Source: Vitellaria paradoxa (taxonomy: Eukaryota > Streptophyta > Magnoliopsida > Ericales > Sapotaceae). Taken from it: DNA of 64,000 nucleotides. The notes under the pieces were generated by a model. That model had not been told where the DNA came from, ran no database searches, and worked only from the letters and a program-made list of their open reading frames with translations. A program made the position numbers and the translations under genes. Below, in pieces: positions 46,595 through 57,890 of the stretch (the first letter of the stretch is position 1; every line of letters begins with the position of its first letter). Location of the stretch: assembly GCA_019916065.1 (NCBI GenBank), contig CM034241.1, positions 10,763,223 through 10,827,222 of the forward strand, written 5' to 3'.

Positions 46595-48020
46595 CAATTC
46601 AATTCAAACAATCAAATCATGACTCTAGTGGACATTCAATTACATATATTTACATATATATTGAATTTATTAAATGTAAAACAATAAAATGGATTGTTTT
46701 AGGGAAGGCAAATGTCAAGGAATTGATTAATAAAAGACATCAACCGTGCCAAATGATTTATTATTATAATAGAAATTGCCGCAACACTTTTAAAATTTTG
46801 AAAGTTGTTTGCTTTAAGAACATATGTATATGATATATATATATATATATATATGAATAAGTTTCAAATTTAAAAATCAATGATTTGTTTGCTCATCTCA
46901 GATTTAAATAATACATATATATATACACAAATATACACATATTTAATATTAAAGGCTCTACCCTTTACCTCAAATTAAATTTGTAGAAATAACACTCAAG
47001 TCGTAACGAAACTCAAAACTCAATCAGCAAATCAGAGTAAGATCACTGCGACCATCAAGAAGCTGGTAATCTCCACAGTATTCACATTAGATTTTTTTTC
47101 TCCTCTGCCGTCACTACCTCTTATCTTTTCTTCTCTCTCTCTCTCCCTCTTTTAACCGTTTTCCTTTACTGCTGAAGAATGCATGTTATATATATATATA
47201 TATATACATGTACACCTAGGCTAGCTATTAGTTGGTAGAATCCTAATGGAAAAAATGATTAGAATTCAAATTAAACTAGACTTCCAACTGCATGTACTCG
47301 CTATTAGTTGGTAGAATCCTAATAAAAAGGATTAAAATATAAATCAAACTAGACTTTTAACTCCACGTACCCGCTGTTAGTTGGTAGAATTTTAATGAAA
47401 AAATTACTAGAATCCAAATCAAACTAGAATTCTAACTTCACATACCCATTAATCAAGACCGTCTTAAGTTATATATATACTGATTAATATATATATATAT
47501 ATATATCTGCATATAACATGTGTGTAAATATACATATATACACATGTAAACATATTATCAGTTTATTGTTTAAAGAGTTCAAATAGGAATAGAATGCTTA
47601 ATTCACATTATCCAATCTACACCCAAACTAATTCAGATTGCACATTAGAAACCAAATAGAATTAGAATTTGAACTCTTACTTTTTAATCTATTACATATT
47701 AATCCAATTGGCCGTCAGAAATATATAATTTTATTACTTAACAAACAAATATATATATGAATATATATATGCACATAGCACCATGAACTTCATAATAAAA
47801 ATTATATTTCATTAAATTAATAATTTATCAAAATTAAACCATAATTTTATAATTCTCAAAAATAATTAAATACTAAAAATTTCTCACGCAATTTGTGTGT
47901 CCCCAATAAAAATTGAATTTAATTTATGTCTCAAAAATTTAAATCAATAAAAATTTTATTTTTACCAAATTAAACATTAATTAAAAAATAACCAAAACAT
48001 TAAAATTCTGGGTTATCACA
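45464..48020 (-). mobile_element. Solo LTR of the element B family, opposite orientation
   Basis: Read on the minus strand it runs TGTGATAACCCAGAATTT to GGCGTGGCA and is flanked by perfect TCAAC duplications (45459-45463 and 48021-48025). Phrases such as GCTTGGTTGTCTCGTAGAAA (46124) and TATGCCACCCTTAGGCATCT (46213) are reverse complements of sequence in the LTRs of element B. It has no coding part. It carries several long TA runs, including 46553-46591. Confidence 0.9.
46553..46591. repeat. (TA)n microsatellite
   Basis: About 19 uninterrupted TA units within the solo LTR. Confidence 0.9.
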
Positions 48021-48623
48021 TCAACTTTTGTTAATCTCTACAAAATTACATAACCTTCAAACTACAAATTATGCTAATAAATCATCAAGGGCTATAGAAA
48101 ACTTTATTAAACCACAATGAATGATAATTCGAAATATCATTATAAATCAAATATTCAAAATTTATAATTTACTAGAATCCACTAAAATCTTACCAACTAA
48201 TACAATTAGGTCACCAAAGTTTTCAATACCATTAAGTTGTCTTCCAAACTACGTTATAAAACATCTTACACTTGAAAATAATAAAAATACACAATATCTA
48301 GTATTTTATTACCGCAACTCATCAAGAACCAATTTCTAATAACAAAATTTAACTTCTAAAATATAAAAATTTCCAACATTCATTACACGAATAACTTACT
48401 TAATTCAATGTGATACGTTAAAAAATTTATACTAGTAAACCTCAAGATTACAATACTCCAATATGCAATTATATATATGTACATAACCTCTCACTAAGAG
48501 TCCACAAAATTAGAATCAAGATGTAATTATCTACAAATCTGGCTCACATTCTTGTTTGTACAAACCCTAGGGACCGGACCTCCACTAATGAAAACTAATT
48601 CTATAACATATTATCAACTTAAT

Positions 48624-48635
48624 GTTCTGATACCA
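48624..48635 (-). other. Primer-binding site remnant (tRNA-iMet type)
   Basis: The minus strand reads TGGTATCAGAAC, one base from the consensus, five bases from an LTR-like TATCCCACCCC start. Confidence 0.65.
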
Positions 48636-51081
48636 CTTTTATCCCACCCCAAATCAAGGACGAGACCGGCCGTGAGCCACAGTGCCTTAGTCCATGGCAT
48701 AAGCAAGCTTTCACAGACCTAAACTACTAAAATTTATAGTAGCAATAAAATAAAATCCTAAATAATTGTGTTAAATATAATTCTCCAAATAAAATCAATC
48801 AACTAATTCTCAGCAATAATAACTTGAATATTTATATGACTCAACAATACCTAAATTCTCAAATCCATAGTAAATAATTAAAATTTCCTATAAAAGGTCA
48901 CAAACTTATGATGTCACGGTCTCAACTAATCCAAAATTATTAACTATGATGATCTTTTCATCTCACTTGAAAAATGTTAAAAATAGGGGGGTGAACTAAA
49001 AGTCTAGTGAATAGATTATTGAGCCAAAAATATAATAATAGCAATTTGAAAATAATAAATTTTCAAATAAACAATTTTACTAAAAACATTTCAAGTAAAG
49101 ACTATGTCCATGCATAAATAATAGTAATTTCAAAACCTTGCACGTCGGAGTACAATAACATCCATAAATCACACATCGATTACAATAGTGATGATAAACA
49201 TTAATCCATGAATTATCATATGAGAATTAAATACCATACGTGCCAATATAAATTCTCAAGGGGCAGTGCTCGTTAGATACAATATCGTACTTAGAGTCAC
49301 TCAGTCAGGCTCCTAGGATCTTCTATAAGTCGATCTGATTGAGGTCACCACTGTTTTTATGGGCCTATTCTTACAATCGTTGAGAACCAAGGTCACAACG
49401 ATTTTCATGAACCTGTTCCCTAGAGTCACACCACTTAGGAAGCTTGTCCGCTGAACTTTTATTTCAATTCTAATAACCACAAAATAATTATTCATCACAA
49501 TTCCATAAATTCTAAAACTGAACATAAGCATTCAAATAATTTTTCCTATATTTAATAGTATAAAATATAGAATTTCTTATCCAAAATAAATAGATATTTA
49601 CAAATACTAGTTCAGAAAATCCTTCCTTAAAAACATCTATGCATGGAACTGTTTATAAAATTAATACTGGTAAGACAAATCATTCACTTGATGATCAAAG
49701 ATACAAATATAAAACAAATGAGGATAATCCGTCACAATCTTAAATATACAAATATAAATATTTATTAGTATAAAATCTACCTTAAAATTACAATTAATAA
49801 AAGCTATAACTCCCTCTTTCCATCGAGATAACTACAATTAATAACTTTTACATTGAATAATTACAATTAGCATTCACTAAAAATTCCGTGACAGCACCTC
49901 ATTCTCAAATTATTTATATTTTTTTAATAATAATAATTGTAAGTAACACCCACAAAAAACTTCCAGCAAGCATTAATCGTTGTTCTTGGCATACAAACAT
50001 AAAATTTTATTTGTTTTTTCTTTTCTTTTCTTTTTTTTTTTTTTACAAAATCTACAACACATACATATATACATATATATAACCATATATACATAAAGTC
50101 ACAGCGACGTTGCTTTCACGTCAACTAAAAAAATCCTTTTTTTTTTAAAATAAAATCTGTATGTGACTATCGAATAACTAAAATAAGTTACGTGTATATA
50201 TATATATATATATGTATGTACACACACATCATACTTGTTTCAATCAATCGCCAATTTTTTTTATTTATTGTTTCTAACATATATTTACCTTCTCATCAGA
50301 TATTCTTCCTTTGTATTATTTATATTTTTTCTTTAATAAAAATTATTTCCAAATTGAGACTCAATCTTTTAAATTGATTCATTCACCCATCTCATCCAAG
50401 TATAGCATTTAATAAATAAATGGCGAAAACTAGCCTTGGTAATTTTCCTTCACCCTACGCAGCCTTCTTTTTTCCTTTTCACTCGCTCTCTCTTTTAATA
50501 CAAAGGGTAATAAAATCTTAATACAACAATACCCTTATTTATATACATTTTCTTTAATTAGGTACCATCACATCCATTTAAATTATGGTAATTTCACAAT
50601 TGATAAAAATATTTTTTAAAATATCTAACTGTTCACACTTACCCAACATTAGTAATTTAAATATGACAAACTCAATTAATTACGTAGTAAAAAAATATAA
50701 TCCATCAATAAATTAAATAATTAAAAATTACGTTACAACAATAGTAATTAATAATTGATAATTAAGGATACTAATTAAAACGCTTAATAAACTTTATCAA
50801 GTACTTGGTTTCATCAAATTTATAATTTTTCCAACTACTGTTATTATTAATTGCACGAGTAATAAATTAAAGAACATTTTAATGATGAAAAAATTCATCC
50901 CAGTGTAATTTTTTATCAGTAAATATGTGTTCACTAAATAAATATTTATTTTTATTGGCTCATTTCTTGTAATATTGCATTCTGATTCACTTTTTTAGAT
51001 TAAAAAAGAAAGAAATTTATAATATAATAGTATTTCTCTCATTAACAATTGTTTAAGTGTCTAATTTGAGATTTTACGCAG

Positions 51082-51269
51082 CTAAAGACGGAGAACCCAA
51101 GTACGGCCAATTCCCCCTGCGATAAAGCTGAAAGAAGGAGATGGCATAACAGAAGGAAGTAGTAACGACAACGTTGAGAAGAGCCATAACCTTCTATTCA
51201 AGAATTCAGGCCCATGATGGGCACTGGCCTGCTGAATCTGCGGGCCCACTCTTTTTTCTTCCACCTTTG
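51082..51269 (+). pseudogene. OSC exon 2, with two single-base frame changes
   Basis: Preceded by ACGCAG and followed by GTAAGT. Three successive reading frames are needed. LKTENPST starts in phase with exon 1, then [16 protein letters not shown] begins at 51107 (frame +1), then [20 protein letters not shown] with [17 protein letters not shown] begins at 51159 (frame +2). The second change fits one extra G in GAAGGAAGTAGTA. Length 188 equals 62 codons plus 2 bases, consistent with two insertions. The final L is in phase with exon 3. The RIQAHDGHW stretch is the first QW-type repeat of the family. Confidence 0.88.
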
Positions 51270-51374
51270 GTAAGTGATCAATGACTCTTTTCTAATCCAA
51301 TTGTAATTTAGATTTACATGCCGTGTTTGGGTTTATAATTATGCTTGTTCATGTTAAGGCTCATAATCTCATAG

Positions 51375-51836
51375 TTTACACTCTATTTGGAAATATTCCA
51401 CTGTTAAAATTGATTTCATTTTAAAATAAAGATTTAATTTGATTTGATTTAATTTAATTTAATTTAATAAATAAAATTTTGTATTTGCAGTATATTTTGA
51501 ATTTATGAATTGAATTGATTTAATTTAAGTAAAATACTAAGTTTGACCAAGTGACTAAGAAGTAAAAAAATAGTAAATATGATATAAGAGAATAAATTTG
51601 CTACTTACTTATATTACTTAAGAAAATAATGAATTATCATCAAATTCTATTATTTTGAATTGAATTTTAAATTTTGAAAAAATTTATAGAAATCTCAAAA
51701 TTTTAAGTTATGAAATGAAATCAAATCAAACTCATAAAATTTTATCTTTATTCTAAACATAAGAATTGAATTGATGAAAATTCTTATCAAATAAAATCAA
51801 ATTCTATCAAATTCATCGTTCTAAACAGAGTGTTAA
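51375..51836. mobile_element. MITE-like element in OSC intron 2
   Basis: TTTACACTCTATTTGGAA at the left and, inverted, TTAACACTCTGTTTAGAA at the right form terminal repeats. The inner arms contain repeated AATTTGATT and AATTGAATTGAT words that can also pair. Confidence 0.6.
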
Positions 51837-53469
51837 TGAAATTGTTAAATGATTAATATTTTGCATAATTGGGGTCAATTCTATATTAAATTGCATCAAT
51901 TTTAAATTCACATATTCATGTTGCGCCGTATTTAAATTTTTTCTTAATAATTCGTACAGTCTTATGGAATTCGTGCCAAACATTACTACCTCTATTCCTT
52001 TTGGTAAGGTTTTAGGAAATGCGGATGTTCGTACTGTTTTAAATTTACTATTTACCAAAATTTTGGAACAGAGACGCGCGAATGATTAATGATAAGTGGG
52101 CCCATTGAATTGATCAGCACATATGGGGCCCACTTGTCACTACTACTGATCCATAAAATGAAATCTGTGAGGCTTAAAAGCCCAAGACAAATTGTAATTG
52201 TAATCCTTAAGTTGTAATATAGCAGTGTGGAAAACACATTCTTCATTTGTAGCTTGTCATCATTTGTCAATTAGGAGATGACGTGGGCTTGAAACGTTTA
52301 TTACCTAATTCATGAATTTCGTGGTTGATTCATGACTTCGGATACTTTAAGAATTCCCGTCGCTCAAAACAAAAAAAAAAAAAAAAAAAAATTAATAATA
52401 ATAATAATAGTACGAAATGGCAAGAATTTTCTTTATACATATATATTAGAGTTCTCTTGTTAAAAAGGCATTCATTTCATCAAGGGGGCATTTGAAACGT
52501 AACAAAATAATGAAAAATATAATTTGAGTAATTTTTTGACATTTGATACTCAATCGTTAAATTATATTTTTCAAAAATGAATAGTGTTTATTTTTATTTT
52601 TGTATCAGTTTTTCGGAAAGAGAATCTATTTAAACAGTTTTTTTTTTTTTTTTTTGGTTTGTTCGAACGTTTTTATAGTAGAAATTTTTAAAAGTCATTG
52701 AAAAGTTTTTGAAATTTGTGGTAAAAGTTATTAGAGTTTGTAAAAAATTTATTGAGATTTGTAAAAATTTATTAGAATATATAGATATATATAAATTTAT
52801 AAAAATTTTACGAATATGAAAAGAACAAAACGTGTTAAAAATTTTAAAAATGCTTATGGATTTTCAAAAATTTTCCCTAACTTTCAATGTACCAAGCGCA
52901 CAAGTTGAAATCTCAGAACATCATTTTAATTTTGAAATTTCCTTCACCTCTTTAAAGTGCAAAAATATTTATGATTTCTCGGGTTGGGCTTTAGACTTTG
53001 TACTTATATTGATTTATGGGCCAAAGGGGCCGGCCCCACATGAGGCCTAGGCCGTTCATTCCAAACCCAATTTTCAATATCGAGCCCACAATAAAATTAT
53101 TTTTTACTTTCTTTTTCTTTTTGTTTGTTTTTTTTTTAATTTTGTTTATGGTTTTATTTGTCCCCTTTATTTTTCTTCTAGATCGCAATAGTAAACAGTA
53201 CGGTAACATCACTAGGGAAGAGGCTAAGGAATTATTTGGAGTAAGAAAAAGTGAGATAAATTAATATAAAATGAGATAAATTGTGGTTTGAGGAGAGTTC
53301 GTAATACGTGCAGTGAGAGAAAAAATTGATGTGATATAAAGTTAGCAGAGATTTATAGAATTTTTTAGAAATTTTCAAGCAAATCAAACGACCCCTAAGT
53401 ATATTTATATTTAACAGGGCCCTGCAGTGATATGGCCGATAAACCAAAGTCACCTTAGAGATGGGAATG
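51837..53469 (+). other. Remaining OSC intron 2 sequence
   Basis: It contains a poly-A run at 52369-52390 with (ATA)n, a second A/T-rich fold around 52490-52860, and a short GC-richer part (53010-53095) with the phrase GGGCCGGCCCCACATGAGGCC on the plus strand. No exon motif is seen. Confidence 0.4.
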
Positions 53470-53628
53470 TAGGGGTGTTTGATTGATAAAAAATTAGTCA
53501 AAAAGTACAATAAAAATAGAAAGATATGATATAAAGGTGATATGTAGAGAAATTTGATTGGAAAAAAATACAGAAATTAGTTAAAGTTTGTGAGTTTTAA
53601 TAATTTTTTATGTCACCAAACAGAATCG
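53470..53628. mobile_element. Small MITE-like element in OSC intron 2
   Basis: The left end GTGTTTGATTGATAAAAAAT and the inverted right end CTGTTTGGTGACATAAAAAA pair imperfectly; the total is about 160 bp. Confidence 0.45.
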
Positions 53629-53886
53629 TAATTTTATTTGCATAGATAAGTACCAAATGCCGTCAATTTTATTTTATATATATAACTATTTCCTAATATA
53701 TCTTATACGAAGTGTTTAAAATTCTAAAAGTTAGTATAAATTTATATTGTGTAGTGAATAAAAAATTTAAATTTTATACGAATTTAAAAAATTTTATAGA
53801 GTTTCAAACAAACAGATTTATTATATGTATTTATATACTTTTTACTTTACAAGTCATCTCATCTCATTACGAGTATGTGCATGTAG

Positions 53887-53976
53887 GTCATAGCTTTGCA
53901 TATAACTGGAGCACTCAATACCGTTCTCACAGAAGCACATCAAAAGGAGATCAAGCGATATATATACAATCACCAG
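53887..53976 (+). CDS. OSC exon 3 (30 codons)
   Basis: [20 protein letters not shown] then [10 protein letters not shown], bordered by GTAG and GTACGC, phase 0 on both sides. It matches the conserved ITGALN-VL---H--EI-RY-YNHQ segment of plant OSCs. It continues directly into NEDGGWG of exon 4, forming a QW repeat across the junction. Confidence 0.9.
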
Positions 53977-54362
53977 GTACGCGCTATTCTCGGTCTAAGT
54001 GGCAGTTTACTAAATAAAAATAAGCTAATTTTTCTTTTTGTTTTTTTCTTTCTTTTGTGTGTTCTCAATTTTCCAAAAAGAAATAATTTTATTTTAAAAT
54101 TTTGATAATTTCGAGACATGCTATTCACATTTTCTAAAGAATAACTTGCAAAACAAAATGCTTAGAAGTTAAAAAAAAAATTAAAAAAATTCCTGTACAA
54201 GGAAAAGAAAAAAAGAAGTTTTTATTTTTTTTATTTCTTTTTTTTTTTTTTCACTCATACGTTCATACGGCATAGGTTGTCTTACTTTCAAGCATTTATT
54301 ATTATTATTATTTGTAATATATAATATTGTTGATCACATGTAAATTTGTTAAAAAACTGCAG

Positions 54363-54560
54363 AATGAAGACGGAGGTTGGGGATTACACATAGAAGGGCA
54401 CAGCACCATATTTGGTTCATGCCTCAGCTACGTTGCTTTGAGGTTGCTCGGAGAAGGGCTTGAAGATGGTGAGAACAAGGCGGTGGCAAAAGGTCGGGCA
54501 TGGATTGTTGATCATGGCGGAGCTGTCGGAATTCCATCCTGGGGAAAGTTTTGGCTTACT
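54363..54560 (+). CDS. OSC exon 4 (66 codons)
   Basis: [20 protein letters not shown] is followed by [40 protein letters not shown] and WLT. Borders are TGCAG and GTAAGA, phase 0. All conserved residues I know for this part are present and there is no stop. The next exon should begin with a VLG-YEW-like motif; I could not find one in 54561-55567 or 62777-64000. Confidence 0.92.
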
Positions 54561-54601
54561 GTAAGAAAAAAAACCACTTCAATCTCTCTCATACTTTAAG
54601 G

Positions 54602-54985
54602 CGAAGTTTATTTGGGGGATATAATTGGGGGATTAGGTAGACAGTTTACCATTTTTAACTGAGTTAACTTTAAACCTGTATTTAGTTTACCGTATTAGAA
54701 TTTCAGACTAGATTTCATATCTACCAAAGTGGGGGATAAATAATACCATAAGAGATGTGGTATTACTTATACCCCCACCTTTAGATTTACTTTCTATCAA
54801 AATTTAATTATTCAAAATTATTTTCTATCACATCTCATGTTAAATCGTATCATTTATCCTACTTTATATCCCACCAACCAAACACATAAAAAATTAATCT
54901 CATATTATATCCAATTTTACATGTTATGTTATAGTATTACTTATACCCCATCATCCAATCCCTCTAATCAAATATAGCCTAAATT
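54602..54985. mobile_element. MITE-like element just after OSC exon 4
   Basis: The left end AGGCGAAGTTTATTTGGGGG and the inverted right end AGGCTATATTTGATTAGAGG are related terminal repeats. Inside, TACCATAAGAGATGTGGTATTACTTATACCCC and related words repeat. No coding frame. Confidence 0.6.
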
Positions 54986-55562
54986 CATCTTTTAATAGGC
55001 CACATTTGTTTGAGTGCATGACATAGAAAGCGGGATTAAAAACCAAAAAAATTACTTAAAAAAAGGTTCCGTATTAGTTTCTATGGTTAGAATAGGATAT
55101 GAGTCTTTTTTTACCACAAATATGACTATTCAATACCTTTTAAGGATTAAAAAAATAATTAATTCATTAGGATTGACAAAAATTTATTATTTTTAACAAA
55201 AATTTATTGTTTTTAACAAAATTTTTTTGCCTTTTTGGTAGAAAATTTTCAAAAAGGATCCCATTTTTAGATCGGACCTGTATAAAGTCTCATTTGACCT
55301 ATATTTGGATGAAACAAAAAGGTTTGAACACCAACAATTTTCAACCAAAGTTAGGGACTAGACCAACCTGCTGCTGGCATTTCCCAAACTTCATTCGATG
55401 TATTGGCATTGGTTCGAACACCCCTCCCCCATGTTGAAGTGTACTGGGAAAAAAAAAGAAAAAAAAATTCAACCGACATCTATGCTTCAAATAAAAAGGT
55501 CTGAATAGCAACAATCTTCAACCAACATATACACTTCAAACGAATGTCAAATATTACAGACA
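54986..55562 (+). other. Possible OSC intron sequence before the Tat element
   Basis: A phrase of about 38 bases with AAAAGGT(T/C)TGAA and CAACAAT(T/C)TTCAACCAA occurs twice, at 55316-55350 and 55493-55526. No exon is recognised; a short open frame (55207-55437) has no OSC motif. Confidence 0.4.
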
Positions 55563-55567
55563 ATCTT
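55563..55567. repeat. Target-site duplication ATCTT, left copy
   Basis: Matches 62777-62781 at the other end of the Tat element. Confidence 0.9.
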
Positions 55568-56122
55568 TGATGATACCGAAATCCTCTGGATCCATGATCC
55601 GGCTTTTCCCAAGAGAAGCTCCGATAAAATCCTGCAATCTCCCTCGTTGAACACCGGTGTGGTGACTGGCAAAGAATCTTCAACGATCAAGTCAGTTACC
55701 GGATGATTTTTTTTATCTGTTTTTCTTACCTTACATAAAATCGACTCCCCTTTTTAAGGATGTGACATGAGATCTTTATGGAAACAAATCTTAACGGTTT
55801 CCATTTTTGTTGCAACTTCCTTATTTAGATAAGGCAAGTGATGGATTCTCACAGAGAATCCATATCTTATTGGAATGGTGCCAACTGCGCCTCTCCCGAA
55901 TTTATCGGAAGGCCTAGTCTATATATAAAATCTCTATTTCACGATTATCAATTTGCCAGCAATAAGTTTGATTTGCCCGATTGAGGTCCTTAGCTCATCG
56001 GCTTGCAACCTGCTTGGTCGGCTTGCCACCTAGCCCGGTCGGAAAGCTCGACTCATTATAACGCCTTGTAGCTTCGGGGTATTTCCGTCCTTTCAGCTCG
56101 GCCCCAGGAATATTCCTCTTCA
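55568..56122 (-). repeat. 3' LTR of the Tat element
   Basis: Plus strand TGATGATACCGAAATCC to AGGAATATTCCTCTTCA. It contains a TATA-like CTATATATAAAATC at 55919 (on the minus strand GATTTTATATATAG). Nearly identical to 62224-62776. Confidence 0.93.
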
Positions 56123-56375
56123 GTTGCCCCCGATTCCCTAGCCCTGCTACCAGAGCTACGGAAATCCAAAGACCCTTTACCTTCTCCATGTCGCTGCATT
56201 AATTGTGTGTCAGTCATAATTACCGCCGCACGCCTTATGCATTTCCTGCAGCCTTTACGCCACGCGTCCGTTTGTAACTTGAGCTTTGGGTTGGGTCTAT
56301 AGGCGCTGTCCACCTAGCCGTATCTGCGCTGTTTCCCTTGAATGCACTTTTTTTTTTTTTCGTTTAGCGAGTTGT

Positions 56376-56705
56376 GGTCTGTCCCTTGGGCTCATGGCCA
56401 GTGGACAACTGGCTCCGGGGTCAGTCGGTTCCCCAAGGGCTGAATGACCTGTTGTTTTTTCCCTTGGGCTCGCGCCCAGCAGACAGTTAGCTCTGGGGCC
56501 AGTTGGTCCTATAGGCCGACTGACCTTCCGTTATGTCCATTGGGCTCGCGCCCAGAGAATAGTTGGCTCCGGGGCTGACCAACGTGTCATTCTGTCCCTT
56601 GGGCTCGCGCCCAGCGGACAGTTGGCTCCGGGGCCAGTCGGTCCCCATGGGGCCGACCGACCTTCTGTTCTGCTCCTTGGGGTTCTGCCCAGTGGACAGT
56701 TCATT
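56376..56705. repeat. GC-rich tandem repeats in the Tat element 3' untranslated region
   Basis: Four to five units of about 80-90 bases, each with CCCTTGGGCTCGCGCCCAG, then GGACAGTTGGCTCCGGGGCC and GTCGGTCC...GGCCGACTGACCTTC. The units start near 56380, 56460, 56535, 56595 and 56680. Tandem repeats between integrase and 3' LTR are common in Tat-type elements. Confidence 0.85.
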
Positions 56706-57088
56706 CTCATATTTAATTTGGCATGGTAATCGAGGTGTAATTGAAAGGGAACTAATTTATTAATATTAAAGGAAGGTTTCTAACATGATGAAGAATTCCT
56801 GTGACCTCCACCATCTCATACATAATAAAATCTTAGATGCTCCCCATTCCACGGGCGAGGTAGAGCTTTCCCATTGGAGTCTTTAAGCCAATATGTTCCC
56901 CGCCTAGTAAACAAAGTGATGACATATGGCCCTTCCCAATTCGGTCCCAACTTCCTATCACAAGGATCCTTTGTCGACTGATTGACTTTCTTGAGAACCA
57001 GATCTCCAACTTTAAAATCCTTCGGGTTGACCCTTTTACTGTGGTACTACCTCATCCTCTGCTAGTAAGCCGCCATCCGAACAGCCGC

Positions 57089-57890
57089 TCAAAGCCTTCT
57101 CTCCTCCAACAGTTCCATCTCAACATTGAGTGTCTCTTTGTTCGTTTCGTGATTGTAGAATTCCACCCTTGGGCTAGGTCGTCCAATCTCAATAGGGATC
57201 ACGGCTTCGACCCCGAAGGCCAGAGCAAAAGGAGTTTGGCCAGTAGGATTGCGCTCGGTCGTCCTGTAGGCCCACAATACACTGGGCAGCTCCTCGGCCC
57301 ACATCCCTTTCGCTTTATCAAGCTTGGTCTTGATAATCCTTAGAAGCGATCTGTTGGTAACTTCCACTTGCCCATTCGCTTGCGGATGTTCTGGGGATGA
57401 AAAGTGATGGTTAATGCCAAGCTCCTCGCATAGCTCGTTAAACAATCATCCTTCGAATTGCTTCCCATTGTCGGTCACCACAACTTTTGGAATGCCGAAC
57501 CTGCAAATAATCTCTTGCCAGAAGAACTTTCGAATATTCTGTTTAGTTATACTCGGTAATGCCTCTGCTTTGGCCCATTTTGTGAAATAATCGATGGCTA
57601 CTACAGCAAACTTCCTTTGCCCTTTACTTAGGGGGAGAGGGCTTATAATATCAATTCCCCATTGAGCAAAATGCCACGGGCTCTGGATTGAGGTCAATTC
57701 TTGGCCGGGTACGCTAGGGACATTAGCGTGTCTCTGGCACTTGCTGCACTGTTTCACCAAGGCTCGAGCGTACCTTTCAATCGTTGGCCAGTAGTACGCG
57801 GCCCTCAACACCTTTTTGGCTAGCATCTTCTAACCCGAGTGATTATTGCAGACTCCTTCGTGAATCTCACTCAGTATGTAGTCTGCCTCT
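57089..57890 (-). pseudogene. Integrase of the Tat element, two stops
   Basis: The zinc-binding part EGVCNNHSG, AAYYWPTIERYARA and CSKCQRHANV is interrupted by a stop at about 57831. The core has WGIDIISPLPLSKGQRKF, DYFTKWAKAEAL, GIPKVVVTDNGKQF and, after a second stop near 57446, FSSPEHPQANGQVEVTNRSL. The D, D and E positions are intact. ERNPTGQTPFALAFGVEAVI is the downstream conserved block. No chromodomain follows, as expected for Tat. Confidence 0.92.

Larger units (their letters stand above)
44493..50800 (-). mobile_element. Decayed gypsy-derived element in OSC intron 1 (borders uncertain)
   Basis: The best landmark is a tRNA-iMet-type primer site on the minus strand at 48635-48624 (TGGTATCAGAAC). 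It lies just inside an LTR-like start at 48640 (TATCCCACCCC, compare the usual TGTCACACCCC). The LTR would extend rightward to somewhere near 50.6-50.8 kb. The internal part to the left (44493-45463 and 48026-48623) is AT-enriched and shows no translatable pol motif. The solo LTR at 45464-48020 splits it. A 3' LTR was not found, so the left border at TGTCACACCCC (44493) is tentative. Confidence 0.45.
41293..51081 (+). other. OSC intron 1, expanded to about 9.8 kb by insertions
   Basis: It contains MITE-like elements (41758-41902, 43489-43805), an old gypsy-derived block (44493 to about 50800) and, nested in that, a solo LTR (45464-48020). The remainder is AT-rich with TA microsatellites. Plant OSC first introns are usually far shorter, so most of this length is inserted DNA. 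Confidence 0.8.
41095..54560 (+). pseudogene. Oxidosqualene cyclase (triterpene synthase) 5' part, exons 1-4, frame-disrupted
   Basis: OSCs fold 2,3-oxidosqualene into triterpene alcohols at the ER membrane. Four exons are visible: 41095-41292, 51082-51269, 53887-53976 and 54363-54560, all with GT/AG borders and phase-0 junctions. Together they encode roughly the first 220 of about 760 residues. Exons 1, 3 and 4 are intact. Exon 2 is 188 nt and needs two single-base corrections; read straight on from exon 1 it meets TAG at 51160. [16 protein letters not shown] in exon 2 resembles beta-amyrin/lupeol-type synthases rather than the PGDYGGP of cycloartenol synthases. The catalytic Asp region and the remaining exons were not found before 64000. 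Most likely this is a pseudogene; assembly error in exon 2 is the alternative. Confidence 0.8.

Noticed and set aside
51082..51264. 60-codon minus-strand open frame
   Set aside because: It is the antisense of OSC exon 2; the conserved protein is on the plus strand.
53190..53400. Another MITE with GGAATTATTTGG / inverted GGGGTCGTTTG ends
   Set aside because: The terminal pairing is too weak to separate from AT-rich background.
55207..55437. Possible OSC exon 5
   Set aside because: The translated frame has no VLG-YEW-like or other OSC motif and no suitable splice borders.
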